Positions 1 through 5,362 of a stretch of 5,677 nt of DNA are shown here, piece by piece. A program made the position numbers and the translations under genes. Source of the DNA: an uncultured Neisseria sp. (GTDB taxonomy: Bacteria > Pseudomonadota > Gammaproteobacteria > Burkholderiales > Neisseriaceae); NCBI GenBank assembly GCA_937919795.1, contig CALFOA010000204.1, positions 1 through 5,677 of the forward strand. Direction: 5' to 3'. How positions within the stretch are numbered: position 1 is the stretch's first letter; the number at the start of each line of letters is the position of its first letter. The notes beneath the pieces are model-generated. The model did not search any database. It was not told the origin of the DNA and was given only the letters and a program-made list of their open reading frames with translations.

Positions 1-1
1 C

Positions 2-193
2 GGCCATCATTTAATTGAGCTGGTTGCAGGCTTTTTGCTGACCGCACTGTTGGCTTATGTGCTGGAGCGTCGTGTCGGCATGTTGCACGAACAGGGCTGG
101 GAGTTTTATGCGGTAAACATCTGCCTGTTTCTGGTGTTTGCTTTTCCGGGTTTTGTTTGGCGCTATTTTTGGCACAGTCGTCATCAACAATAA
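2..193 (+). CDS. DUF2818-like small inner-membrane protein, C-terminal part (5' end outside window)
   Basis: An open frame enters from the left edge and ends at TAA 191-193, giving 63 residues with no start codon in view. The visible part starts GHHLIELVAGFLLTALLAYV, which is one hydrophobic helix, followed by a charged stretch with LERR. A second hydrophobic segment (CLFLVFAFPGFVWRYF) is preceded by the motif QGWEFYAV. The end is basic and polar (HSRHQQ). The QGWEFYAV plus LFLVFAFPGFVWRY pattern is what I remember from DUF2818, a family of proteins of about 100 residues in Betaproteobacteria, often encoded just after nuoN at the end of the respiratory complex I operon. The function is unknown. 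proB follows 36 bases later with no terminator between, so the two may be co-transcribed. The frame and membrane character are seen directly; the family name is from memory. Confidence 0.75.
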   Translation, partial: GHHLIELVAGFLLTALLAYVLERRVGMLHEQGWEFYAVNICLFLVFAFPGFVWRYFWHSRHQQ

Positions 194-229
194 ACACCAA
201 TCGAATCTCTGTTCAAAGACGAGAACAAT

Positions 230-1354
230 ATGCAAATTGAAAATTTAGCCCAAGCCAAGTTGGTGGTGGTAAAAGTCGGTTCCAGCTTGGTGACTGCCGA
301 AGGAAAAGGGATCGATCAAGCCGCTTTGGATTTGTGGGCGGCGCAAATCGTTGCCTTGAAGCAAAAAGGCGTGGATGTGGTGTTCGTTTCCAGCGGTGCG
401 ATTGCCGAGGGCATCAAACGCTTGGGCTGGCGACAGCGACCGAAAGCCTTAAACGAGTTGCAGGCTGCCGCCGCAGTGGGGCAGATGGGCATCGCGCAGG
501 CCTATGAAACCGCCTTCCGACCGCATCAGGTGAATACCGCGCAAATTTTGCTCACCCATGAAGATTTGAGCAACCGTACCCGTTATCTGAATGCCAGAAG
601 CACCTTATTAACTTTGCTGGAAAAAGGTATCGTACCGATTATCAATGAAAACGATACGGTCACCACCGATGAAATCAAATTGGGCGACAACGATACCCTG
701 GGCGCGTTGGTCACCAACTTGGTGGATGCCGATGCGCTGATTATTCTGACCGACCAAAAAGGTTTGTACGACAGCGATCCGCGCAAAAATACCGATGCCA
801 AGTTTATCAGTCGAATTTCGGCTGCTGATCCCGATTTGGAAAAAATGGCGGGTGGCGCCGGCAGCGGGGTAGGCACCGGCGGCATGTATACCAAAGTGTT
901 GGCGGCCAAACGCGCGGCTTTGAGCGGTGCCGCCACCGTGGTGGTGTCTGGCCGCGAACCCGATGCCTTGGTGCGTTTATTACAGGGCGAGAGTTTAGGC
1001 ACCTTGTTTACCAGCGAGCAGAGCCGGGTGGCGGCGCGCAAACAGTGGTTGTACGGCCATGTACAGGTGGCAGGTACGCTGGTGGTGGATGCCGGTGCCG
1101 CCGCAGCTCTTACCGAACAGCACAAAAGCCTGCTGCCGGTGGGCTGCATTCGGGTGGACGGCCACTTCTATCGCGGCGAACTGGTGGCGGTATGTAATCC
1201 CGAGGGGCGTGAAATTGCACGCGGCCTGGTGAATTATAATAGCGAGGAAGTGGCGAAAATCCTGAAAACTTCGTCTGCACAGATTGCCGCCAAACTCGGC
1301 TACATCAACGAAGAAGAGCTGATTCATCGCGATAATATGGCGGTAAACCGCTGA
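230..1354 (+). CDS. proB: Glutamate 5-kinase (gamma-glutamyl kinase), proline biosynthesis
   Basis: This cytoplasmic enzyme phosphorylates L-glutamate with ATP to gamma-glutamyl phosphate, the first step of proline synthesis. The 374 residues compare with 367 in E. coli. Residues 10-260 form the amino-acid kinase domain. They include VKVGSS with Lys15, SSGA with Ser55, INENDTV with Asp142, GDND with Asn154 and Asp155, TDQKGLY, and the loop GTGGMYTK with Lys222. Each lies five positions after its E. coli counterpart (Lys10, Ser50, Asp137, Asp150, Lys217), so the active site is complete. Residues of about 271-350 form a C-terminal PUA domain, as in the long form of the enzyme, which is commonly feedback-inhibited by proline. 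The ATG at 230 has a weak Shine-Dalgarno (ACGAG, ending 6 bases upstream). The partner gene proA is not in the window. A Correia-type element begins 12 bases after the stop codon. Confidence 0.97.
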   Translation: MQIENLAQAKLVVVKVGSSLVTAEGKGIDQAALDLWAAQIVALKQKGVDVVFVSSGAIAEGIKRLGWRQRPKALNELQAAAAVGQMGIAQAYETAFRPHQVNTAQILLTHEDLSNRTRYLNARSTLLTLLEKGIVPIINENDTVTTDEIKLGDNDTLGALVTNLVDADALIILTDQKGLYDSDPRKNTDAKFISRISAADPDLEKMAGGAGSGVGTGGMYTKVLAAKRAALSGAATVVVSGREPDALVRLLQGESLGTLFTSEQSRVAARKQWLYGHVQVAGTLVVDAGAAAALTEQHKSLLPVGCIRVDGHFYRGELVAVCNPEGREIARGLVNYNSEEVAKILKTSSAQIAAKLGYINEEELIHRDNMAVNR

Positions 1355-1365
1355 ATATGTTGCGG

Positions 1366-1394
1366 TATAGCGAAAGGAATAAAGAATGGATACA
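1366..1394 (+). repeat. Left terminal inverted repeat of the Correia-type element
   Basis: Twenty-nine bases beginning TATAGCGAAAGGAATAAA. They match the inverse of 1495-1523 at 24 of 29 positions, with the outermost 11 bases identical. Confidence 0.85.
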
Positions 1395-1494
1395 AGGCAG
1401 CGAGCTGCAGACAGTACGGTTAGTACGGAACCGATTCTGTTGCCGCTTCAGCGGCTTACAAAATCGTTCTCTTTGAGCTAAAGCGAGATAATGC

Positions 1495-1523
1495 TGTATC
1501 AGTTTTTTAGTGCTTTCGCTATA
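1495..1523 (-). repeat. Right terminal inverted repeat of the Correia-type element
   Basis: Read on the minus strand it begins TATAGCGAAAGCACTAAA and pairs with the left end at 24 of 29 positions. The outer end runs into TATATAAC, a candidate -10 region for can. It also contains TATCAGTTTTTTA (1497-1509), close to the IHF consensus WATCAANNNNTTR. Confidence 0.85.
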
Positions 1524-1527
1524 TAAC
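1497..1527 (+). promoter_or_regulatory. Candidate can promoter formed at the right end of the Correia-type element
   Basis: The element end and its flank read CGCTATATAACAGCC, offering TATATA (1520-1525) or TATAAC (1522-1527) as a -10 hexamer. A start near 1533 would give a leader of about 25 bases before the can ATG at 1559. No good TTGACA box lies 17 bases upstream: the sequence there is TATCAG at 1497 for the first choice. The assignment therefore rests on the -10 and on the known ability of Correia ends to act as promoters. An IHF-like site at 1497-1509 overlaps. This is inference. Confidence 0.3.
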
Positions 1528-1538
1528 AGCCATAAGCT

Positions 1539-1550
1539 TTCAGACAGGAG
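1539..1550 (-). promoter_or_regulatory. DUS-like 12-mer that contains the can ribosome-binding site
   Basis: The plus strand reads TTCAGACAGGAG; its complement CTCCTGTCTGAA matches the uptake sequence TGCCTGTCTGAA at 10 of 12 positions, differing only in the first two. On the coding strand the same bases give AGGAG at 1546-1550, eight bases before the can ATG, a good Shine-Dalgarno. The two mismatched bases are the ones that complete the AGGAG. The strand given is that of the DUS; the ribosome-binding site is on the plus strand. Confidence 0.6.
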
Positions 1551-1558
1551 TACGCTTC

Positions 1559-2242
1559 ATGAAACAATCTTATAAAAAAATATTTGAAAACAACCGCGCA
1601 TGGGTGGAAGCCCGTATGAAGCAGGATCCGCATTTCTTTGAGCGGATGGCGTATGCGCAGAATCCCGATTATCTCTATATCGGCTGTTCCGACAGCCGGG
1701 TGAGTGCCGAAGAAATGATGGGTTTGAGCCCCGGCGAAGTGTTTGTGCACCGCAATGTGGCGAATGTGGTGAATGCCATCGATATGAACGCTTCATCGGT
1801 GATCCAATATGCTGTGCGCGAGTTGAAGGTGAAGCATATCATCGTGTGCGGCCACTATCATTGCGGCGGTATTGCCGCGGCGATGGAGCAGAAAGATTAT
1901 GGTTTGTTGAATCCTTGGCTGCGCAATATCCGCGACGTTTATCGCATTCATCAGGAAGAATTGGACGCCATTGAGGATCCGGCAACGCGCTTTGACCGCT
2001 TGGTGGAATTGAATGTGCAGGAGCAGGTGATTAACGTGATTAAAATGACCAGCGTGCAGCAGCGTTATGCCGAGGAAGGTTTGCCGGTGGTGCACGGTTG
2101 GGTATTCGATGTGCGCACCGGCTTGCTGAAAGACTTGGAAATCGATTTTGAGGCGATTTTAGGCGACATCATGCAGATTTATAATCTTACCGATAAAGAA
2201 TTACATTTCGCATCCCGTCGCCGTGGCAATCCTTTGAAGTGA
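1559..2242 (+). CDS. can: Beta-class carbonic anhydrase (type II, Can/YadF family)
   Basis: This cytoplasmic zinc enzyme interconverts CO2 and bicarbonate and supplies bicarbonate to carboxylases. Its 227 residues compare with 220 in E. coli Can. The zinc ligands are visible: Cys43 and Asp45 in CSDSR, with Arg47 as partner of Asp45, and His99 and Cys102 in CGHYHCGG. The stretch GEVFVHRNVANVV (59-71) is typical of the family. In the type II enzymes of E. coli and H. influenzae a second bicarbonate site uses Trp39, Arg64 and Tyr181. Here the equivalents appear to be Tyr40, Arg65 and Phe183, so that site is altered conservatively. ATG 1559 is chosen because AGGAG lies 8 bases upstream and the N-terminus aligns with the family. 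The gene stands alone between the Correia-type element and a bidirectional terminator, and is convergent with phoR. Confidence 0.95.
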   Translation: MKQSYKKIFENNRAWVEARMKQDPHFFERMAYAQNPDYLYIGCSDSRVSAEEMMGLSPGEVFVHRNVANVVNAIDMNASSVIQYAVRELKVKHIIVCGHYHCGGIAAAMEQKDYGLLNPWLRNIRDVYRIHQEELDAIEDPATRFDRLVELNVQEQVINVIKMTSVQQRYAEEGLPVVHGWVFDVRTGLLKDLEIDFEAILGDIMQIYNLTDKELHFASRRRGNPLK

Positions 2243-2283
2243 AGTTGGCTTGAGTGTTGATATTGAAATGATGAGGCAAACCA

Positions 2284-2317
2284 AATGCCTGTCTGAAAAG
2301 TTTTTCAGACAGGCATT
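2284..2317. terminator. Bidirectional terminator built from an inverted DUS pair, shared by can and phoR
   Basis: A perfect 16-bp stem (2284-2299 with 2302-2317) consists of TGCCTGTCTGAA at 2286-2297 and its inverse TTCAGACAGGCA at 2304-2315, with extra A:T pairs on both sides. It lies 41 bases after the can stop and 31 bases after the phoR stop (minus strand). Inverted DUS pairs after genes are a well-known terminator type in Neisseria. The bases after the stem are T-rich only in part: ATTATTATT on the plus strand, TTTGGTTT on the minus. Termination strength is therefore uncertain. Confidence 0.85.
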
Positions 2318-2348
2318 ATTATTGCTCAACGCTTGATAAAAACGGCAA

Positions 2349-3647
2349 TCAATCTTGGTCGTTTGAGGATTTCGCTACCGTTTCCAGCACCGCCGAGAAA
2401 GTGCTGCCGCGGCCCGGTAGGCTTTGGATTTCCAACTCGGCATAGTGCTTGCTCAGGGCGTGTTTGGTGATGGCTAGCCCTAAGCCGGTGCCGCCGTGCT
2501 GGCGGGCGCGGCCGGGGTCGACGCGGTAGAAGCGCTCGGTTAAGCGCGGCAGGTGTTCGGCGGCGATGCCGGGGCCGGTGTCGCTGACCGAAAAGCGGAT
2601 GTGGTGTTCATCTTCGGGCAACAGGCTGATGTGGATGCTGCCGCCTGCGGGGGTGTAGCGCACGGCGTTGAAAATCAGATTACTGAAGGCGTTGTGCAAA
2701 TCCAGCGCAATGCCGTTCAGCCAGATATCGGGCGTGATGTCGGTGGTGAAGGTGTGTTGCTCTTGTGAGAGTGTGCGGCCTTCGGCGGCGGCCTGTTCGA
2801 TCAAATCGGAGAGATTGAGGGCTTGCAGTTGCTCATCCGCTTGCCCGCTTTCGAGGCGGGAGAGGGTGAGTAGATCGGCAATCAAATCCAACATGCGGCG
2901 GCTTTCCTGCTGCATCAACGCAAGAAATTCTTGCTGCTGTGCATGGGGCATATCGGGCAGGTCGATCAGCGTTTCGAGAAAGCCGTTGATCACGGTGAGC
3001 GGGGTGCGCAATTCGTGCGAGACGTTGGCGACAAAATCGGAGCGGGTGGTGTTGAGCCGTTCGATGGCGGTAATGTCTTGGCTCACCAATAAGGTTTGGT
3101 CTTTATCGAACGCGGTGCGGGTGATGAGGATGCTGCGACCGTGCAGAGAAATATGAATATCGGGCTGCTGATCCGCTGTGGCTTGTAGAAAGGCATGAAA
3201 TTCGGGGGAACGGATCAGGTTTTTCAAAATACCTTGGTGATCGCGCGTGAGGTCGAGATTCAGGTGTTGTGCGGCGGGGTGATTCAGCCATTCGATGCGG
3301 CCTTGGGCATCGAGCAGCAGCACGCCGTTGGGCAGTGCTTCGGTTACCCGATTCAGATGCAGCAGAGCGGAAGCAAGTTTCTGCTTTCTTTTTTTGCGGC
3401 TTTTGGCTTGCGAGAGCAGGGTATCGAAAATATCGCCCCAAACACCGCCACGAGCGCGCGGCAGGGTATTGAGCTTCGGGTTTTTTAGCCAGCGGTAGAG
3501 GCGGCTGATTTGATAGAGATGCCAGGCCAGCCAGCCCAGCAATATCAAGCAGCTAACGGCGAGCAGGCCGGTGAAGCCGACGATTAAGTAAGCCAAGGTG
3601 GCGGCAACGGCTAGGCTTAAAATGATCTTGAAAAAGTGGCTGTACAT
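2349..3647 (-). CDS. phoR: Phosphate-regulon sensor histidine kinase PhoR
   Basis: Inner-membrane sensor kinase that senses phosphate status through the Pst transporter and phosphorylates PhoB. Its 432 residues are close to the 431 of E. coli PhoR. Two membrane helices lie at about 7-24 and 27-43 with almost no periplasmic loop, as in E. coli. A basic linker (83-90, KSRKKRKQ) follows, then a PAS-like domain at about 100-195. The dimerisation/phosphoacceptor domain has SHELRTPL with His211. The ATPase domain has the N-box NLIFNAVRYTP (323-333, Asn327), G1 DTGPG with Asp356, ERFYRVD (371-377) and G2 GGTGLGL (385-391). All catalytic motifs are intact. The ATG at 3647 is the only sound start: an in-frame TAA lies 21 bases upstream. 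The ribosome-binding region coincides with a DUS. The gene follows phoB after 91 bases and is very likely co-transcribed with it. Confidence 0.95.
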   Translation of the reverse strand: MYSHFFKIILSLAVAATLAYLIVGFTGLLAVSCLILLGWLAWHLYQISRLYRWLKNPKLNTLPRARGGVWGDIFDTLLSQAKSRKKRKQKLASALLHLNRVTEALPNGVLLLDAQGRIEWLNHPAAQHLNLDLTRDHQGILKNLIRSPEFHAFLQATADQQPDIHISLHGRSILITRTAFDKDQTLLVSQDITAIERLNTTRSDFVANVSHELRTPLTVINGFLETLIDLPDMPHAQQQEFLALMQQESRRMLDLIADLLTLSRLESGQADEQLQALNLSDLIEQAAAEGRTLSQEQHTFTTDITPDIWLNGIALDLHNAFSNLIFNAVRYTPAGGSIHISLLPEDEHHIRFSVSDTGPGIAAEHLPRLTERFYRVDPGRARQHGGTGLGLAITKHALSKHYAELEIQSLPGRGSTFSAVLETVAKSSNDQD

Positions 3648-3649
3648 AA

Positions 3650-3661
3650 TGCCTGTCTGAA
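3650..3661 (+). repeat. DNA uptake sequence overlapping the phoR ribosome-binding region
   Basis: Exact TGCCTGTCTGAA ending two bases before the phoR start codon. On the coding (minus) strand it reads TTCAGACAGGCATTATG. Its AGG, four bases before the ATG, is the only purine-rich Shine-Dalgarno candidate. No inverted partner lies nearby, so it is not a terminator. Confidence 0.9.
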
Positions 3662-3676
3662 AAACTATTTAATCGA

Positions 3677-3743
3677 GATAGCGGAAAAAATTACAAGCCA
3701 CTAGGCAGCAAAGCCGTGGCAGAAATAAAGTTTTTTCGCTATA
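3677..3743. repeat. 67-bp inverted-repeat element between phoB and phoR, with termini like the Correia-type element
   Basis: The segment runs from GATAGCG (3677-3683) to CGCTATA (3737-3743). ATAGCG pairs with CGCTAT, and after one bulged G six A (3685-3690) pair with six T (3731-3736). An inner stem GCCAC (3697-3701) pairs with GTGGC (3716-3720). Read from the phoB side, the end is TATAGCGAAA, identical to the first ten bases of both ends of the element at 1366-1523. It could be a small MITE, a remnant of a Correia-type element, or an intercistronic hairpin. The phoB stop codon TAG (3739-3741) lies inside its terminal repeat. The interior shows no clear match to the larger element. Confidence 0.5.
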
Positions 3744-4428
3744 GGGTGCTGAAACGGTAACCGCCGCCGCGCACGGTCTGCACCATCTCCTCAAGGCCGA
3801 CGGTGGCCAGCTCTTTGCGCAGGCGGCGGATGTGGACATCGACCGTGCGCTCTTCGATAAAAATATGGTCGCCCCACACCAAGTCGAGCAGTTGGCGGCG
3901 GCTGTAGAGGCGGTCGGGGTGGGTCATAAAAAAGTGCAGCAGCTTGAATTCGGTAGGGCCGAACGGAATGGTTTGGCCGTTGCCGCTGACACTTTGCTGG
4001 GCGGGGTCGAGTATCAGGTTTTGGATACGGATCGGCTTGGCGGTTTTTTGCGGGGCGCGGCGGCGCAGTAGGGCGTTGATGCGGGCGATCAGTTCGCGCG
4101 GGGAAAACGGTTTGGTCACATAATCGTCGGCACCGAGATTCAGCCCTTGCTCCTTATCGGTTTCTTCGGAACGCGCGGTGAGCAAGATAATCGGCAGCTC
4201 GCGGGTGCGCTCGTCGCTGCGCAGTTGTTTGGCAAACTGTATGCCCGATACGCCCGGCAGCATCCAGTCGAGCAGTAACAAGTCGGGCAGCTCGTTGGCC
4301 AGCAGCGGTTTGGCGGCTTCTACGCTGTCGGCACTTTGCACCTGAAAACCGGCCTGCTCGAGGGTAAACTCAATCAGCCTGACAATCGCGGGTTCGTCTT
4401 CTACAACCAAAATGTTTACTGGGGGCAT
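3739..4428 (-). CDS. phoB: Phosphate-regulon response regulator PhoB (OmpR/PhoB family)
   Basis: Cytoplasmic response regulator that, when phosphorylated by PhoR, binds Pho boxes and activates phosphate-starvation genes such as pst. From the ATG at 4428 it has 229 residues, the same as E. coli PhoB. The receiver domain (1-120) shows the acidic pocket EDE (10-12), phosphoacceptor Asp54 in LLLLDWMLPG, Thr84 and Lys106 in VTKPFSPREL. The winged-helix effector domain (about 130-229) contains the recognition helix RTVDVHIRRLRKEL and ends GGGYRFSTL, against GTGYRFSTRF in E. coli. A GTG directly before the ATG would add one residue. ATG is preferred because AAAGGA lies 6 bases upstream of it but only 3 from the GTG. 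The gene lies 107 bases after pstB and 91 before phoR. No Pho box was found just upstream, so it may be read from the pst promoter. Confidence 0.95.
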   Translation of the reverse strand: MPPVNILVVEDEPAIVRLIEFTLEQAGFQVQSADSVEAAKPLLANELPDLLLLDWMLPGVSGIQFAKQLRSDERTRELPIILLTARSEETDKEQGLNLGADDYVTKPFSPRELIARINALLRRRAPQKTAKPIRIQNLILDPAQQSVSGNGQTIPFGPTEFKLLHFFMTHPDRLYSRRQLLDLVWGDHIFIEERTVDVHIRRLRKELATVGLEEMVQTVRGGGYRFSTL

Positions 4429-4434
4429 CACAAT

Positions 4435-4440
4435 TCCTTT
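4435..4440 (-). promoter_or_regulatory. phoB ribosome-binding site (decides the start codon)
   Basis: AAAGGA on the minus strand, 6 bases from ATG 4428 and 3 bases from the in-frame GTG 4431. The spacing favours the ATG and a 229-residue protein. Confidence 0.65.
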
Positions 4441-4514
4441 AAAGAATGTTCCAACCTGTGCTGCGACGTATCACTACGGATTGTGCAGAGGTAAATGATT
4501 TTGTGCAAATGGTT

Positions 4515-4526
4515 TTCAGACAGGCA
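4515..4526 (-). repeat. DNA uptake sequence in the pstB-phoB spacer
   Basis: Exact TGCCTGTCTGAA on the minus strand, beginning 10 bases after the pstB stop. It is a single copy without an inverted partner, so it should not stop transcription into phoB. Confidence 0.9.
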
Positions 4527-4535
4527 TGGTTTGAT

Positions 4536-5291
4536 TCAGCCGAATTTGCCGGTGATGTAGTCTTCGGTTTCCTTGCGACCGGGCTTGGTGAAAATCTGCT
4601 TGGTGTCACCCACTTCGATCAGTTCGCCCAGATACATATAGGCGGTGAAATCGGATACCCGCGCGGCCTGCTGCATATTGTGGGTAACGATGGCGATGGT
4701 GTAGTCTTTTTTCAACTCGCTGATCAGCTCTTCAATATGGGCGGTGGAAATCGGGTCGAGTGCGGAAGTGGGTTCGTCGAGTAACACCACTTCGGGCTTG
4801 GCGGCTACCGCGCGGGCGATGCACAGGCGTTGTTGCTGGCCGCCGGAGAGCGAGTTGCCGCTTTGTTTGAGCTTGTCTTTCACCTCGTTCCACAAGGCGG
4901 CTTTTTTGAGCGCCCATTCTACCCGGTCGTCCATTTCGCTTTTTGAGAGTTTTTCATACAGCTTCACGCCGAAGGTAACATTGTCGTAAATCGACATTGG
5001 AAACGGTGTAGGCTTTTGAAACACCATGCCGACTTTGGCGCGCAACAGGTTCAAATCGACATCGTTGCCGAGTATGTTTTTGCCGTCGAGCAGCAATTCG
5101 CCCTCGGCCTTCATGCCGGGGTAGAGGTCGTACATGCGGTTGAAGCTGCGCAACAGGGTAGACTTACCGCAGCCGGAAGGGCCGATAAAGGCGGTTACCT
5201 GATGGGCGGGAATGTCCAGATTAATGTTTTTCAGTGCGTGGAACGAGCCGTAATGGAAATTAAACTGGCGCACGGCAATTTTGCTTTGCAT
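4536..5291 (-). CDS. pstB: Phosphate ABC transporter ATP-binding protein PstB
   Basis: ATPase subunit that drives phosphate import through the PstSCAB transporter on the cytoplasmic side of the inner membrane. It also takes part in phosphate signalling to PhoR. Its 251 residues compare with 257 in E. coli. The motifs are Walker [10 protein letters not shown] (37-45), Q-loop Gln92 in VFQKPTPFP (a PstB hallmark), signature LSGGQQQR (148-155), Walker B VVLLDEP (168-174) with catalytic Glu173, D-loop SALD (176-179) and switch His204 in [13 protein letters not shown]. The C-terminus [11 protein letters not shown] is typical of PstB. ATG 5291 has AAGGA (complement of 5298-5302) 6 bases upstream. 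pstA precedes it by 71 bases with a DUS hairpin between; phoB follows. phoU, which follows pstB in E. coli, is absent here. Confidence 0.97.
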   Translation of the reverse strand: MQSKIAVRQFNFHYGSFHALKNINLDIPAHQVTAFIGPSGCGKSTLLRSFNRMYDLYPGMKAEGELLLDGKNILGNDVDLNLLRAKVGMVFQKPTPFPMSIYDNVTFGVKLYEKLSKSEMDDRVEWALKKAALWNEVKDKLKQSGNSLSGGQQQRLCIARAVAAKPEVVLLDEPTSALDPISTAHIEELISELKKDYTIAIVTHNMQQAARVSDFTAYMYLGELIEVGDTKQIFTKPGRKETEDYITGKFG

Positions 5292-5310
5292 GGTTTTTCC
5301 TTGAGGTTTG

Positions 5311-5355
5311 GGTTTTCAGACAGGCATGATGTCAAACAAGGCCTGTCTGAAAACC
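5311..5355. repeat. Inverted DUS pair forming a hairpin in the pstA-pstB spacer
   Basis: A perfect 15-bp stem (5311-5325 with 5341-5355) encloses a 15-base loop. One arm is an exact DUS on the minus strand (5315-5326). The other, GGCCTGTCTGAA (5340-5351, plus strand), has 11 of 12 matches. On the coding strand the stem is followed by CCCAAACCTCAAGG and has no U tract. It is therefore more likely an RNA-stabilising or attenuating hairpin, or simply an uptake signal, than a full terminator, since pstB must be read through it. Confidence 0.85.
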
Positions 5356-5362
5356 ACAGACT

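Larger units (their letters stand above)
1366..1523. mobile_element. Correia-type repeat element (CREE/NEMIS-like MITE), 158 bp, divergent termini
   Basis: The 158-bp stretch between proB and can is bounded by TATAGCGAAAG (1366-1376) and its exact inverse CTTTCGCTATA (1513-1523). The terminal repeats extend to 29 bases (1366-1394 against 1495-1523) with 24 matches. The length fits the long class of Correia elements (about 154-158 bp), and TATAG ends are typical of insertion at a TA dinucleotide. Interior blocks agree with the meningococcal element as I remember it: GCAGACAGTACGG, AGTACGGAACCGATTC and ATCGTTCTCTTTGAGCTAA. The outer repeats do not: meningococcal copies begin TATAGTGGATTAAC. The middle forms a hairpin, GCCGC (1442-1446), loop TTCA, GCGGC (1451-1455), flanked by imperfect pairing of GAACCGATT with AATCGTTC. 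No protein is encoded; such elements are mobilised in trans. Known copies can carry promoters, bind IHF, and be cut by RNase III as RNA. Strand is undefined because the element is nearly palindromic. Confidence 0.88.

Noticed and set aside
11..235. 74-residue minus-strand open frame at the left edge
   Set aside because: It lies opposite the DUF2818-like coding end and the proB leader and has no family features. The plus-strand frame has clear membrane helices and a recognisable pattern.
583..1149. 188-residue open frame on the minus strand inside proB
   Set aside because: It lies wholly opposite an intact, conserved proB, has low-complexity composition (Ala, Ser, Thr, Pro) and no recognisable motif. 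It is a shadow of a GC-rich coding frame.
1340..1351. Palindrome GCGGT-AA-ACCGC at the proB end as a terminator
   Set aside because: The loop is only two bases, the stem five, no T run follows, and it is still in the coding sequence.
1355..1558. Small RNA gene or short peptide between proB and can
   Set aside because: The pairing and sequence are explained by the Correia-type element; no open frame of useful length with a ribosome-binding site was seen.
2668..3156. 162-residue open frame on the plus strand opposite phoR
   Set aside because: It is rich in Ser, Cys and Arg with no domain, and lies fully opposite the kinase core of PhoR. Shadow frame.
4432..4535. Pho box upstream of phoB
   Set aside because: No pair of CTGTCAT-like repeats 11 bp apart was found. 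The CTGTCT in the DUS resembles half of a Pho box but has no second half and is explained by the DUS.
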